Position numbers and translations under genes: made by a program. Below are positions 51,763 to 61,472 of a stretch of DNA of 64,000 nucleotides, piece by piece. The stretch covers positions 1,488,001-1,552,000 of the forward strand of contig NZ_LQBO01000001.1 in the NCBI RefSeq assembly GCF_001507555.1, written 5' to 3'. The DNA is from Thiomicrospira sp. XS5. GTDB lineage: Bacteria; Pseudomonadota; Gammaproteobacteria; Thiomicrospirales; Thiomicrospiraceae. The notes beneath the pieces are model-generated. The model saw only the letters and a list, made by a program, of their open reading frames with translations. It did no database searches and was not told where the DNA came from. Each line of letters starts with the position of its first letter. Positions within the stretch are counted from its first letter, which is position 1.

Positions 51763-52409
51763 AAACTAAGCTCGTTCAGTTGCAACGGTGCCTGCAAAGT
51801 TTGGTCTTGGTAGCAGGCCTGGTTGTTTTTTAACTGGATGCGTCCTTGTGCTAACCAGTTGGTGACTAAAGGATAAGCGATGTGCTCTTGGATTTGTACT
51901 TTTTTTTGCAGGCTCTTGGCGGTGTCACCGGCTTCCACGGGGACTTTGGCCTGCAAAATGACCGGGCCGCCATCCAGCTCCGGGGTAACAAAGTGGATAC
52001 TGAGGCCGTGCTCGGTATCTTGTGCGTCCAGTGCGCGTTGGTGCGTGTTCAGGCCTGGGTATTTTGGCAAAAGGGAGGGGTGAATGTTGAGCATTCGTCC
52101 TAAGTAATGCAAGGTAAAATCAGGAGTGAGGATGCGCATAAACCCGGCTAAAATAATGCCGTCGATTTGCTGTGCGTCAAGCGCTTTAATCATGGCCTGA
52201 TCAAAGCTTTCCCGGGAGTCGTACTCGGTGTGGTCGATGACGACGGTTGGGATTCCGGCGGCTTGGGCTTTGTGTAAGCCGCCGGCTTGTGGCCGATTGG
52301 ACAAAACAAGAGCGATTTCATAATCCGAATTCGGGGCCTGATCTATCAAAGCTTGTAGGTTGGAACCGGTGCCGGAAATCAGAACCGCAATGCGCATTTT
52401 TGAAGTCAT
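51759..52409 (-). CDS. purN: Phosphoribosylglycinamide formyltransferase
   Basis: Purine synthesis enzyme (GAR to FGAR using 10-formyl-tetrahydrofolate), 216 residues. MRIAVLISGTGSNLQALID binds the substrate phosphate; GFMRILTPDF and LNIHPSLLPKYPGL contain the catalytic Asn/His; the catalytic Asp lies in SIHFVTPELDGGPVI. A start at 52397 (MRIAVL) is equally possible. It follows purM by 75 bp. Confidence 0.96.
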   Translation of the reverse strand: MTSKMRIAVLISGTGSNLQALIDQAPNSDYEIALVLSNRPQAGGLHKAQAAGIPTVVIDHTEYDSRESFDQAMIKALDAQQIDGIILAGFMRILTPDFTLHYLGRMLNIHPSLLPKYPGLNTHQRALDAQDTEHGLSIHFVTPELDGGPVILQAKVPVEAGDTAKSLQKKVQIQEHIAYPLVTNWLAQGRIQLKNNQACYQDQTLQAPLQLNELSL

Positions 52410-52484
52410 AAAAGGTGTCGGTTAAGGAGAGAGGTTGAATCACCACTCGAAAACCGGCCGATGCGATTTTCGAGTGAGACCGAA

Positions 52485-53528
52485 CTACGCCAGTTCGACG
52501 ACCGGCGTTTCCGAGTCGCTGGCTTCGATGGTGCCGATAACGGAAACGGTTTCGCCTTGCGCGGTCAAGGTGTCGATGGCTTTTTGTTTGTCGTCGGCGC
52601 TGACCACGACGACCAGGCCGATGCCGCAGTTCAAGGTGCGATGCATTTCATGGAAATCGACGTTGCCTTTTTCCTGGATCCAGTCGAATACGGCCGGACG
52701 TTCCCAGCTTTGCGTATCGATTTTGGCCTGGGTGTTTTCCGGCATGACGCGTGGCAGATTTTCCAGCAAACCGCCTCCAGTGATATGAGAAATAGCGTGG
52801 ATATCGATGTGTTTCATCAGCTCCAGAATCGGTTTGACGTAGATGCGCGTCGGGGCCATCAAAGCATCGATTAACGGTTGCCCGCCGCAGTCCTGGGATA
52901 AATCAGCGGCATTGACGTCGATGATTTTTCGAATCAGTGAATATCCGTTGGAGTGTGGGCCGGAAGAGGCTAGGCCAAGCAGTACGTCGCCGGCTTTCAC
53001 TTTGGTGCCATCGATTAGGTCGGCTTTTTCAACGATGCCGACACAGAAACCGGCTAAGTCGTAATCGCCGTCGGGATACATGCCGGGCATTTCCGCGGTT
53101 TCTCCGCCGATAAGGGCGCAACCGGATTGCTGACAGCCTTCGCCGATGCCGGCGACCACGTCACGAGCGGTGTAAATGTCCAGTTTACCGGTAGCGTAGT
53201 AGTCCAAGAAGAACAATGGCTCGGCGCCTTGCACAATCAAATCGTTGACACACATGGCCACCAGGTCAATACCGACTTGGTCGTGTTTGCCGCTTTCGAT
53301 GGCCAAACGCAGCTTGGTGCCGACCCCGTCGGTGCCAGAGACCAGCAATGGATTTTTGTATTTGTCCATCGGTAGCTCGAACAAAGCCCCGAATCCACCG
53401 AGGGAGGTGGAGACTTCCGGTCTGGAAGTGGCTTTGGCAATCGGTTTAATGGCTTCAACTAGGGCATTACCTGCATCAATGTCGACACCGGCGTCTTTAT
53501 AGCTAATGGATGGCTTTTGTGTTGTCAT
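52485..53528 (-). CDS. purM: Phosphoribosylformylglycinamidine cyclo-ligase
   Basis: AIR synthetase of purine synthesis, 347 residues. [21 protein letters not shown] is the normal N-terminus, so the start is the ATG at 53528 and not the TTG-type extension at 53609. Other motifs: [26 protein letters not shown], and [16 protein letters not shown]. Divergent from the DUF2066-hda pair, a conserved order. Confidence 0.97.
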   Translation of the reverse strand: MTTQKPSISYKDAGVDIDAGNALVEAIKPIAKATSRPEVSTSLGGFGALFELPMDKYKNPLLVSGTDGVGTKLRLAIESGKHDQVGIDLVAMCVNDLIVQGAEPLFFLDYYATGKLDIYTARDVVAGIGEGCQQSGCALIGGETAEMPGMYPDGDYDLAGFCVGIVEKADLIDGTKVKAGDVLLGLASSGPHSNGYSLIRKIIDVNAADLSQDCGGQPLIDALMAPTRIYVKPILELMKHIDIHAISHITGGGLLENLPRVMPENTQAKIDTQSWERPAVFDWIQEKGNVDFHEMHRTLNCGIGLVVVVSADDKQKAIDTLTAQGETVSVIGTIEASDSETPVVELA

Positions 53529-53695
53529 AGGTTTGATTAAAACTGCTGTTGAATAAAGTTTGTGTAAATTTCGGTGAACCCGGCGAGTGACTTGCACCTT
53601 CGCAAGCATTCGACACCTGAAATCTTGTGACGAATTTACCAGAGTTTTACCGCAAAATCGGATAACATATTGTAACCAAAAATCATGAGGTAAAT

Positions 53696-54751
53696 ATGAG
53701 AAGTTTTGTCTCGGCGGTATTTTTTATTTTAATGACCTTCGCCGCTTCCGGTTATGCCGGGGAACAATCGGATTTGTTTGAAGTCCGAATGCTGCAGTTG
53801 GATGACGCGACGGACAAAAGCGCACAACAGACGTTGGACGAGAGTTTATTGAAGGCGATTCGAATCGAATTGATTCGTTTGACGGGCAACCCGGGCTTTT
53901 TATCGCAACCCGAAGCCGAGACGTTTGTTCAATCGCCGAAGGCTTGGCTGAAGAGCTATCGTTACGAACCTTATGAGCAGGAAGGCGTCAAGGTCGGCAG
54001 TTGGTTGGTGTTTGAATTTGATCAACAGCGTTTTTACCGCTATTTCCAACAGCAGGGCCTGGTGATCTGGCCGATGGCGAATCGCCCGACAACGCTGGTC
54101 ATGGGATCGCAATTGATCGCCGGCACTCTAGTCAAGTTAACGGGGCAGAGACTGGATTATTTGCCGAAGCTGAATTACCGCAATACGGCGTCTCAATTGG
54201 GGTTGCCGATTGAAACACCTGAGCGATCAAGTGATTGGGTGTACCCGGATGCGGACGGTTCCAACCAACGTGTAGCGGATATTTTACAGTCGAGTGACGC
54301 GCGTTATTTATTGAGTTTCCAGGTGATCTCGTCCATTAATGGTTCAGAACGTTATAAATGGCAACTGTTCAACCGAAATGGCATCAGCTTGTTGCAGGAC
54401 GAGATACGAACCGAACCGAAGCAAGGGTATTTTGAAGACACTTTTTCCGAACTCTTGCGCTTGTATTCGGCACCGTATCGTGAACAGGCTGAGTTTTTAG
54501 GGTCTTTGACTTTGACCGTTAATAATATCCGTTCGGTCGATCAGTTGACGGAGTTGGAAAAACGGCTGAAAGCCATGAAGCCAACCGTCCATCAGGTGCG
54601 CTTGACATCGGTGGAGAAGCATCAAGTGGTGTTCGAGCTGGTGTATCAAGGCGAATACATTCGTTTGGTAAATCAGTTGGCGGCTATGCCTGGCTTGGTT
54701 TCGGTGCGTGATGATGCCGTCATCGGGCAAGTGAATGCGGAATGGGAATGA
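53696..54751 (+). CDS. DUF2066 domain protein, exported
   Basis: A 351-residue protein with a signal peptide ([20 protein letters not shown], cleaved near YAG). The body matches DUF2066: [11 protein letters not shown] and [23 protein letters not shown] in parts, followed by a repeat-like C-terminus with LLRLYSAPY. Function unknown. Gene order with purM and hda is conserved. A ribosome site GAGG is close to the ATG. Confidence 0.85.
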   Translation: MRSFVSAVFFILMTFAASGYAGEQSDLFEVRMLQLDDATDKSAQQTLDESLLKAIRIELIRLTGNPGFLSQPEAETFVQSPKAWLKSYRYEPYEQEGVKVGSWLVFEFDQQRFYRYFQQQGLVIWPMANRPTTLVMGSQLIAGTLVKLTGQRLDYLPKLNYRNTASQLGLPIETPERSSDWVYPDADGSNQRVADILQSSDARYLLSFQVISSINGSERYKWQLFNRNGISLLQDEIRTEPKQGYFEDTFSELLRLYSAPYREQAEFLGSLTLTVNNIRSVDQLTELEKRLKAMKPTVHQVRLTSVEKHQVVFELVYQGEYIRLVNQLAAMPGLVSVRDDAVIGQVNAEWE

Positions 54752-54782
54752 GGTCGACGGGCCGATAGGAAGATAAACGACA

Positions 54783-55496
54783 GTGTTTGTACAATTACCT
54801 CTTAAAATCGGGCTGCGCGAAGAAGTTTGTTTCGATACCTTTGTGACCGAAGATGAAGCGACCGTATTGGCGTTGAACCGTTTTCAGCAAACGCTGATGA
54901 AAAGCCAGGAGGGCGAAGCTTTTTATTTTCAAGGCGAAAGCGGGGTGGGAAAAACCCATTTGCTGCAAGCGGCTTGTCGCTTTATGACGGAAAAGAAATC
55001 CGCCAGTGTGTATTTGCCGTTGGGTGATACCTCCTTGCCATTGATTCCGGATGTGCTCCATGGTTTGGAACGCACGCCGTTGGTGTGCCTCGACGATGTG
55101 GAAAAAGTGATCGGGCAGGAGTCTTGGGAGCACGCTCTGGCAAATTTATTGATGCGCTCAAAGGTGCTAGGCCATAAAGTGGTGTTGTCGGGTGAGCAAA
55201 ATATTGGCGATTGGCCGATTGTGACCTCGGAGCTAACGCAGGCTTTAATGTCGGTGTTGCCGATTCGGTTGCAGCCGTTGCATAATAAGCGCGATTTGGT
55301 GGTGGCGATGCAGCGCCATGCCTTGAAGCTCGGTTTTGAACTGCCATTAGACGTGGGTAATTATCTCATCAAACAGTTTTCCACCGACTTGCAGGAGTTG
55401 CTGTCGGTGCTGAAAATTCTCGAACAGGCGACGTTTGTGGAAAAGCGCCGCATGACCTTGCCGTTCGTCAAACAGATATTAACGAAGCATTCATAG
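54783..55496 (+). CDS. hda: DnaA regulatory inactivator Hda
   Basis: A 237-residue AAA+ protein that, with the beta clamp, stimulates ATP hydrolysis by DnaA after replication starts. Walker A GESGVGKTHLLQA, Walker B VCLDDVEKV, and an N-terminal clamp-binding-type VQLPLKIGLRE. The start is GTG, with AGGAAG upstream. Confidence 0.92.
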   Translation: MFVQLPLKIGLREEVCFDTFVTEDEATVLALNRFQQTLMKSQEGEAFYFQGESGVGKTHLLQAACRFMTEKKSASVYLPLGDTSLPLIPDVLHGLERTPLVCLDDVEKVIGQESWEHALANLLMRSKVLGHKVVLSGEQNIGDWPIVTSELTQALMSVLPIRLQPLHNKRDLVVAMQRHALKLGFELPLDVGNYLIKQFSTDLQELLSVLKILEQATFVEKRRMTLPFVKQILTKHS

Positions 55497-55556
55497 TCTG
55501 CATGCCCGCCTGTGATAGGCTGCTTGCGATTAAAAATGAAACCATAAGGAAGCAAG

Positions 55557-56069
55557 ATGATTCACGCGAAAAACTGGATGAATCCGATTAAATTTTCTCT
55601 TTTAATTTCGATGGTGTGGATGGCGCTGTTGTCGTCAACGGCTCAGGCGTCGACTGATATTGAATTCGAAACGCTGGACGGTAAAACGGTGAAACTGTCC
55701 GACTTCCGTGGTAAATGGGTGGTGGTCAATTATTGGGCGACTTGGTGCCCGCCGTGTCGTGTGGAAATGCCGGAACTGGGCTTTTTCTACGATGCGCATA
55801 AAGATAAAAACGCCGTCGTCTTGGGCGTAAACTATGAAGACTCCAGCCCGGCCAAAGTGAAAACTTTTTTGGAGCAGGAAGACATTAAATTTCCGATTGT
55901 CCGTCAAAAAGGACGCATTGACGGAAAAACCACACCGTTTGGCCCTTTGAGAGGTTTGCCGACCACCTATATGGTGTCGCCAAGCGGGGATGTTGTGGCG
56001 GCGAGAACCGGCATGGTTGACCAAAAAATGCTGGAAGAATTCATTCAGAAGTACGACGCAAAAAAATAA
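55557..56069 (+). CDS. TlpA/ResA-like thiol-disulfide oxidoreductase
   Basis: A 170-residue exported thioredoxin-fold protein: signal anchor (FSLLISMVWMALLSSTAQA), active site WATWCPPCRVEMPEL, and cis-Pro loop GLPTTYMVSPSG. Probably reduces disulfides in the periplasm, for example in cytochrome c maturation, or responds to redox stress. Lies 60 bp after hda. Confidence 0.92.
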   Translation: MIHAKNWMNPIKFSLLISMVWMALLSSTAQASTDIEFETLDGKTVKLSDFRGKWVVVNYWATWCPPCRVEMPELGFFYDAHKDKNAVVLGVNYEDSSPAKVKTFLEQEDIKFPIVRQKGRIDGKTTPFGPLRGLPTTYMVSPSGDVVAARTGMVDQKMLEEFIQKYDAKK

Positions 56070-56152
56070 ACGGCGTTAATCAACGTCCAACCTAAACAGG
56101 CCGTGCAAACGGCCGATACCTTTCCTGAAATCGCTTGTGATAGAATGCTCTT

Positions 56153-56434
56153 ATGAATAAGACAAAATTACACTTTGCATTGAAATATTGGCGCCTGGCC
56201 TTTCATTTGATTTTCAAAACCCGTCATTTCGGTGTGAATAACCGTTGGTGGGTGCAACAGCCATCGGCGATTGGTTGGCGCTGGTATCAGCAGGCCTGGG
56301 GGATTTTGACGATTATGCCGATTGTGCGGAATTATCAATCTCTGAAAGTACGCAGCTGTTTGGGGTGGATCCCACAAGCCGATTGTGAAGCGCTAGGGTA
56401 TCAAAAAGAGATTGCGAGTCGGGTTCGCAACTGA
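56153..56434 (+). CDS. Small basic protein of unknown function
   Basis: A 93-residue protein rich in Trp, Arg and Tyr (KYWRLAFHLIFKTRHFGVNN, IGWRWYQQAWGILTIMPIV). Family unknown. No ribosome site precedes the ATG, but TAGAAT lies six bases upstream and could be a -10 box, which would make the mRNA leaderless. CAGGCCTGG occurs inside at 56291. The 3' end overlaps the possible upstream extension of the PilZ gene. Confidence 0.55.
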   Translation: MNKTKLHFALKYWRLAFHLIFKTRHFGVNNRWWVQQPSAIGWRWYQQAWGILTIMPIVRNYQSLKVRSCLGWIPQADCEALGYQKEIASRVRN

Positions 56435-56450
56435 AAGGGTTGTAGGTTTT

Positions 56451-57284
56451 ATGATTCAAATGGATCTGGAACAGCGGCAGTCGGCACGTTTTGACCGGCC
56501 GTTTCAAGTAACGAATCACGAAGACGAAACGTTTGCCGTTGCGTTTGAGGGGGCGGACGTTAACTTGACCGGATTAGGGTTCTACATTGAAGACCCCGAT
56601 TTGTTTTTACCGCAACAACTTATCAGCTTGCGGGTTAAAAACGAACAAACCGATGAAATTTACTGTCTGGAAGGGGTGGAAGTCATTCACCTGCGGCCGG
56701 ACGACAACGGTAAATACCTTTGCGGCTGCCACATTGCTCAAGTCACCAGCGGGCAACTTCTGGCGCATCACCGCCTGGTGATGACCGATGCTCAAACGGC
56801 ATTGGTGTCGATGGAAACCTCGAAATTATCCGAATTCAATTTTATGGAAGACGGTTCCGCTTTGTCGACCGACCAGTCCGATTTTCAAGAAGCCAGCATG
56901 GCTTTGAACCTGGCGGTCACGCAATCTGAACGTAACCAGAAAGAGGTGGCACGGTTTATTCAAGCCGTGGATACCATTTTCAACAGCGGATTGGCAGCGG
57001 ACATGAAACTGCAGGATTTAAAAGACGAATTTGACGATTTTAAAAGCTACTTGCAGAGAATGAATGAAAGCACGCTGGCTTTTGCGACCTTGGCGAAGCT
57101 GCTGGCACATACACCGGAAGAATCGAATGACAAACTGGCTTGGAAAACCTTGATTTCCGATTTCGAAAACCGCTTTCTCAGTCAGGAACAACAAATCGCT
57201 TACGACTTTATGCACCAAGGGCTGGATGCCGATGAGGCTTTGAAAGTCGCTTATCAATACTTAAATCAACGAGATGATGAATGA
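56451..57284 (+). CDS. PilZ-domain protein
   Basis: A 277-residue protein. The N-terminal MDLEQRQSARFDRPFQV gives the RxxxR part and GADVNLTGLGFYIED the (D/N)xSxxG-like part of a PilZ cyclic di-GMP binding domain; the Ser of the second motif is Thr. The C-terminal 150 residues are acidic and helical. It could be a receptor for the product of the diguanylate cyclase at 3480. The ATG at 56451 is chosen over 56412. Ends with an ATGA overlap onto the next gene. Confidence 0.8.
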   Translation: MIQMDLEQRQSARFDRPFQVTNHEDETFAVAFEGADVNLTGLGFYIEDPDLFLPQQLISLRVKNEQTDEIYCLEGVEVIHLRPDDNGKYLCGCHIAQVTSGQLLAHHRLVMTDAQTALVSMETSKLSEFNFMEDGSALSTDQSDFQEASMALNLAVTQSERNQKEVARFIQAVDTIFNSGLAADMKLQDLKDEFDDFKSYLQRMNESTLAFATLAKLLAHTPEESNDKLAWKTLISDFENRFLSQEQQIAYDFMHQGLDADEALKVAYQYLNQRDDE

Positions 57285-58153
57285 CATTTTTTAAAAAGCC
57301 AGCATTGATGTTAGCGTTTGCAACGGTTGGGCTGCCGGGCATTGCGGCCGCGGATAAAAACCCTTGGGCGCCAAAAATTACCCTTGAAACCGGGTATTTG
57401 AATCCGTCCGGTATTGAGGGGGAAGGTGGTGAAGTGTCGGACCGTTATTACGATGCTTTGCTGGAAAACCAGTTCGCTTATTTGGGGTACACCTACTGGA
57501 GTTTGGATTGGCATGACATTGACCAATTGCCATTCGGGAATGGTAAAGACAAGCCGGTAAAGGGACTTCGTGGAGCGCGCATTGGCGGAAAGTTCAACCA
57601 CCGCATCAACTCGAAAACGCTATTCCTAAGCAGTCTTGGGGTGTCGTCCAAATATGAAGAACAAACCGATGACTCTTATAGTGTGAACCTGAGAGCGCTG
57701 GTTTCCTATCAACTGAAGAATGATGTGTCGCTTTTGGGTGGTTTGATTTACAACTATCACCCGGTTCGAAGTCGCTTGTATCCTGCAATCGGGGTGGCGT
57801 ATCGTGCCCGAAGCTGGGACGGTTTATCGGCGGTGCTCGGCTTCCCGCGTGCCTATGTGGCTTATGGTTTTGCGGAAAATTGGAATATTAGTACCGGCGC
57901 GTCGTATCGGCAGTTTATGGCCAAGTTGGCCGATGACAGCCCGATTGAAGAAAAAGGCTATGTTGAACTTCAAACTTGGAAAGCCGATGTCATGTTGTCT
58001 TATCAAGCGTCGAAAAACTGGCGTTTGGATGTGTTTGGGCAATATTCCGCCGACTACCGTTTCAGCTTTTACAACCGCCACGGTAATCGCCAGAATCAAT
58101 ATCAACTCGACCCCAGCTGGGGCAGTGGGATGAAGCTGGCGTACCAGTTCTGA
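57281..58153 (+). CDS. Outer membrane beta-barrel protein of unknown function
   Basis: A 290-residue protein with a signal peptide (LMLAFATVGLPGIAAA) and alternating polar/hydrophobic strands ending in aromatic residues, ending KLAYQF with the terminal Phe typical of outer-membrane barrels. Resembles DUF6268-type proteins. Translationally coupled to the PilZ gene. Confidence 0.78.
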   Translation: MTFFKKPALMLAFATVGLPGIAAADKNPWAPKITLETGYLNPSGIEGEGGEVSDRYYDALLENQFAYLGYTYWSLDWHDIDQLPFGNGKDKPVKGLRGARIGGKFNHRINSKTLFLSSLGVSSKYEEQTDDSYSVNLRALVSYQLKNDVSLLGGLIYNYHPVRSRLYPAIGVAYRARSWDGLSAVLGFPRAYVAYGFAENWNISTGASYRQFMAKLADDSPIEEKGYVELQTWKADVMLSYQASKNWRLDVFGQYSADYRFSFYNRHGNRQNQYQLDPSWGSGMKLAYQF

Positions 58154-58157
58154 TCGT

Positions 58158-59006
58158 TTATTCCGGAACCAACTGTTCGGCCCGATAATGGCCGTGCCGG
58201 CCGCCAAGCCGTTCGCTTAAAAACGGTAAGCCGGCTTGCAGAGTTTCCATTAACTTCCACGGCGGATAAATCACCATCATGCCGCTGGCCGTCATGCCTT
58301 TGTCGCCGTCTCTGGCGATGCCTAACTCAAATAATTGAATATTACGGATGCCACTGGCGATAAATGCTTTTTCCATCGCTTGAATGCGATGACGTTCCAC
58401 CACCGGGTACCACAGTGCATAGGTGGCGTTGGCAAACTTTTTGTGCGCTTTAATCAAGGTTTCCACGGCTTTCGCATAATCCGTTTTGACTTCGTAAGGC
58501 GGATCCATCAAGACGTAACCGCGTTTTTCCTTGGGCGGTAATTGGCTGATACAGGCCTGAAACCCATCTTTTGGATAAACGTGGATACGCTTGTCGCCCG
58601 CGAAATTTTGCCGCAAAATTTGGCTTTCATTTGGGTGTAAATCGAAAAAATCCAATCGGTCCTGCGGGCGGAGCAGGTGCTGCGCGAACCAGGGCGAACC
58701 TGGATACGTTTGCAGTTCGGCTTGAGGATTGAACTGCTGCACCGTCTCCAGATAATCTTTGATCAGGCCTGGGCAATTGTCCAATTCATTGAGTAGGGGC
58801 CAAAGTTGCCCGATGCCGTTTTCGTACTCCCGGTTTTTTTGTGCTTCCCTATCGGATAAGGTGAAGGCGCCTGCGCCGGAATGGGTATCCAGATAATAAA
58901 TCGGTTTGGGTTTGCGGCTCAGATACTTGAGGATTTGAATCGTCACGCTGTGTTTGAGCACATCGGCGAAATTACCGGCATGAAAGGAATGGCGATAGCT
59001 GAGCAT
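58158..59006 (-). CDS. rlmJ: 23S rRNA (adenine-N6)-methyltransferase RlmJ
   Basis: A 282-residue enzyme that methylates A2030 of 23S rRNA. MLSYRHSFHAGNFADVLKH is the family N-terminus; YLDTHSGAGAFTL is the SAM motif; VLMDPPYEVKTDY is the catalytic DPPY. Faces the outer-membrane gene tail to tail, only four bases apart. Confidence 0.95.
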   Translation of the reverse strand: MLSYRHSFHAGNFADVLKHSVTIQILKYLSRKPKPIYYLDTHSGAGAFTLSDREAQKNREYENGIGQLWPLLNELDNCPGLIKDYLETVQQFNPQAELQTYPGSPWFAQHLLRPQDRLDFFDLHPNESQILRQNFAGDKRIHVYPKDGFQACISQLPPKEKRGYVLMDPPYEVKTDYAKAVETLIKAHKKFANATYALWYPVVERHRIQAMEKAFIASGIRNIQLFELGIARDGDKGMTASGMMVIYPPWKLMETLQAGLPFLSERLGGRHGHYRAEQLVPE

Positions 59007-59041
59007 GACTTTTTCGTCCTCGTGTTCAGACGCTGAGGGTG

Positions 59042-59989
59042 TCAGCGGTTGCGTTTGTTTTTCTTTTGTTTGCGGGCATCGAGGCGGGCTTGTTTTTTGG
59101 CCGCTTTTTGTTCACGTTTAATGTCGACCTGTTGCAATTCCTGTTCCATCATCTCCGGTGTTTCAAAGGTCAGAGCACCCAGTTGGCCGTCACGGATTTC
59201 GGTAATCAGAATACGGGAAATTTTATCCAAATCCACTTGGCCGCCGCTGACCAGACAGCCGCGATCACGGCCGATGGTTTCCAAAAAAGCCACGTCCGGG
59301 AAAGGATCGTGCAGCGGGAGTTCGTCAAGCTGATAGCGTTCTTTTAAGCGCTCCGGATAGTGTTCTAACAAGTATTCGGCGGCGTAACTGGCGATGTCGG
59401 GCAATTCGAAGGCGGTTTCTTTGATGCCGCCGGTAATCGCCAGACGATAACCGGAGTGCTCGTTTTCGATATTCGGCCACAGCATCCCGGGCGAATCGAA
59501 CAGGGTGATGCCGTCTTCCAGCTTGATGCGTTGCAACATCTTGGTCACGGCCGGCTCATTGCCGGTTTTGGCAATCGGGCGGCTGGCTAGGGTGTTGATT
59601 AAGGTGGATTTTCCGACATTGGGAATGCCGAGAATCAGGGCATGTATGACTTTGACGGAGTCTTCGTTACGCGGAAACATTTTGTTAATGATCCCAAGTA
59701 CTTGAGTTTTACGGTCTGATTGCTGAGCGTTCAACGCCAAGGTCTTGATGTTTTTGTGCTGTTCGAAATAAGCTTGCCATTCCGCGGTTTTATCGGCGTC
59801 GGCCAGGTCGGATTTATTAAAAATCTTAAGCGTGGGCTTTTCGCCGCGCAGTTTGGCAATCATCGGGTTTTCGCTGCTGAACGGAATGCGGGCGTCAAGC
59901 ACTTCGATGATTAAATCCACTTGCGGGAGGATTTCGCGCACTTCTTTTTGCGCTTTGTGCATGTGCCCTGGGTACCATTGAATTTGCAT
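59042..59989 (-). CDS. ylqF: Ribosome biogenesis GTPase YlqF/RbgA
   Basis: A 315-residue circularly permuted GTPase that assists 50S assembly. The N-terminal MQIQWYPGHMHKAQKEV; G4 NKSDLAD; G1 GIPNVGKSTLINTL; G3 DSPGML follow in the permuted order. A Lys/Arg-rich C-terminus (KQARLDARKQKKNKRNR) fits rRNA binding. Upstream of rlmJ on the same strand. Confidence 0.95.
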   Translation of the reverse strand: MQIQWYPGHMHKAQKEVREILPQVDLIIEVLDARIPFSSENPMIAKLRGEKPTLKIFNKSDLADADKTAEWQAYFEQHKNIKTLALNAQQSDRKTQVLGIINKMFPRNEDSVKVIHALILGIPNVGKSTLINTLASRPIAKTGNEPAVTKMLQRIKLEDGITLFDSPGMLWPNIENEHSGYRLAITGGIKETAFELPDIASYAAEYLLEHYPERLKERYQLDELPLHDPFPDVAFLETIGRDRGCLVSGGQVDLDKISRILITEIRDGQLGALTFETPEMMEQELQQVDIKREQKAAKKQARLDARKQKKNKRNR

Positions 59990-60044
59990 GTTTGGCCTGT
60001 AACGCTCGAGTTGAAGTCAAAGAAGGGGATTATAGCCTGTAATG

Positions 60045-60054
60045 CCAGGCCTGG
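60045..60054. repeat. CCAGGCCTGG intergenic palindrome
   Basis: TGCCAGGCCTGGCGA, 23 bp after the stop of the small membrane protein gene at 60077 and upstream of ylqF. Weak T-run on the minus strand. Confidence 0.85.
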
Positions 60055-60076
60055 CGATTTTTGAATCCGCGAAATA

Positions 60077-60319
60077 TTAGCGGCGGCCGAAAATGCGCAT
60101 TAGAAAACGCACCAGCAAGACGATGCCGGAAATCAACCAAAGGTAGACAAACCAACGCACCACTTCGTAAAGAGAAGTCATTTGTCCCGATAAATGTTGT
60201 AAGCCTTCCACTGAAAGCTGGCCGTTTTCGGCGGTGCCGAGTGCGATCATCGCGACAATCAGCATAACGGCTCCAAGGCCGGCCCCTAAATACAGAAAAA
60301 TTTTCTGCCAAATATCCAT
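60077..60319 (-). CDS. Small membrane protein of unknown function
   Basis: An 80-residue protein with two membrane segments (IFLYLGAGLGAVMLIVAMIA and VYLWLISGIVLLVRFLM) and a basic C-terminus (RIFGRR). No family recognised. GAAAAGAGAGTAATT precedes the ATG. Confidence 0.72.
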   Translation of the reverse strand: MDIWQKIFLYLGAGLGAVMLIVAMIALGTAENGQLSVEGLQHLSGQMTSLYEVVRWFVYLWLISGIVLLVRFLMRIFGRR

Positions 60320-60555
60320 AATTACTCTCTTTTCAGGTGTTTGACGTTCATTATTTTGCGATTGATTCTACCGGAAAAAGCCGCTGAACGATATGGTTAA
60401 CAAGGTGTTTTTGCAGTGAAAAACCGTTATAACCTTTCTTTTAAAGTGGGTAGTGACCTATGACGGGATGAAAAATTTTTATTTCCTACTGCTTTAGTAG
60501 GTTATATACTGTCAGCGAGGTATGTGAAATCGTTAATCGTTTAGGGAGACTTGCT

Positions 60556-60897
60556 ATGCCAAGAGTCAGAAACCCTCACGATGCGAGAAGCGTGCCTGTT
60601 CCTTCGGCGGCTCCGCATTATGTGAGGACATCGACATCCGCCACCGGTCGTGAAAATCCGAAAGGTACCTTATGTCGTTTTCAGCCCAAGGAAATCGATA
60701 TGATGCCTGGTAACTGGGCGGAACCGGGTAACCCAACGCCGTATGAGTTACGCATGACCATTCAAACCTGTAAGCGTTTCTGGTATGCGAACAAGGCTGC
60801 TTTGGAGCACCCGGACTGCGACCATGAAATCACTGAATACAATATCAAAGTGTTGGAAAAACTTTACATTCACTTGATGTCTTATCTGGAGGAATAG
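60556..60897 (+). CDS. Hypothetical soluble protein
   Basis: A 113-residue protein: an Arg/Pro/Ser-rich disordered N-terminus (VRNPHDARSVPVPSAAPHYV) and a helical C-terminus (TIQTCKRFWYANKAALEHPD, NIKVLEKLYIHLMSYLEE). No family recognised. The ATG follows AGGGAGACTTGCT. A shared terminator ends it. The gene is monocistronic. Confidence 0.75.
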   Translation: MPRVRNPHDARSVPVPSAAPHYVRTSTSATGRENPKGTLCRFQPKEIDMMPGNWAEPGNPTPYELRMTIQTCKRFWYANKAALEHPDCDHEITEYNIKVLEKLYIHLMSYLEE

Positions 60898-60922
60898 TGT
60901 CGGGCCTGTTTTTTCCAGGCAT

Positions 60923-60952
60923 AAAAAAAGCAGGACACTGTCCTGCTTTTTT
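60923..60952. terminator. Bidirectional terminator
   Basis: AAAAAAAGCAGGACA, C, TGTCCTGCTTTTTT between the convergent 60556 gene and the cold-shock gene. Confidence 0.93.
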
Positions 60953-60977
60953 GTCTCAAAACACTTAAGCTGATCGC

Positions 60978-61187
60978 TTACAGTGCCGTGATGTTTTCCG
61001 CTTGAGGCCCTTTCGCGCCTTGGGTAACGGTGAACTCAACCTTTTGACCTTCGGCTAGCGTTTTGAAACCAGAACCGGTGATGGCACTGAAGTGTGCAAA
61101 AACATCCGGGCCGGATTCTTGTTCGATAAAGCCAAAGCCTTTTGATTCGTTAAACCACTTAACGGTACCTGTCGTTGTTTCAGACAT
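60978..61187 (-). CDS. Cold-shock domain protein, CspA family
   Basis: A 69-residue single-strand nucleic-acid chaperone: [21 protein letters not shown] (RNP1 KGFGFI) and DVFAHFSAI (RNP2 VFVHF-type). Which Csp paralogue cannot be told. About 285 bp of AT-rich leader separate it from the next gene, as is common for cold-shock mRNAs. Confidence 0.95.
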   Translation of the reverse strand: MSETTTGTVKWFNESKGFGFIEQESGPDVFAHFSAITGSGFKTLAEGQKVEFTVTQGAKGPQAENITAL

Positions 61188-61436
61188 AATTTTAATCCTG
61201 TAAAAATCTATAAAAAAAGCATGCCTTTCGGCGTAATCATCAGAAAAATAAACTGTTACTTAATGAACTACGGAGAACGGAGAATTACGAATAAAACAAC
61301 GAAGTCGAGCAGATAAACAAAGAATTTCAGAATTTCTTTCCGAATGTGGAACCAATTAGACGCTAATCGGCGGAGTAAGTCAATTTTTATTTACAAAACA
61401 ATTGGTTTTTATTATTTGGCCATTAACGATAAATGG

Positions 61437-61468
61437 CTAGGCCTGGTTAAAGGGGGGATCCCCCCGTT
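61437..61468 (-). terminator. Terminator of the nitroreductase gene with degenerate palindrome
   Basis: GGGGGGATCCCCCC (61452-61465) is a perfect 14-bp palindrome just past the nitroreductase stop, followed on the minus strand by TTTAACC and then the degenerate CTAGGCCTGG element at 61437-61446. Confidence 0.75.
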
Positions 61469-61472
61469 TTGT

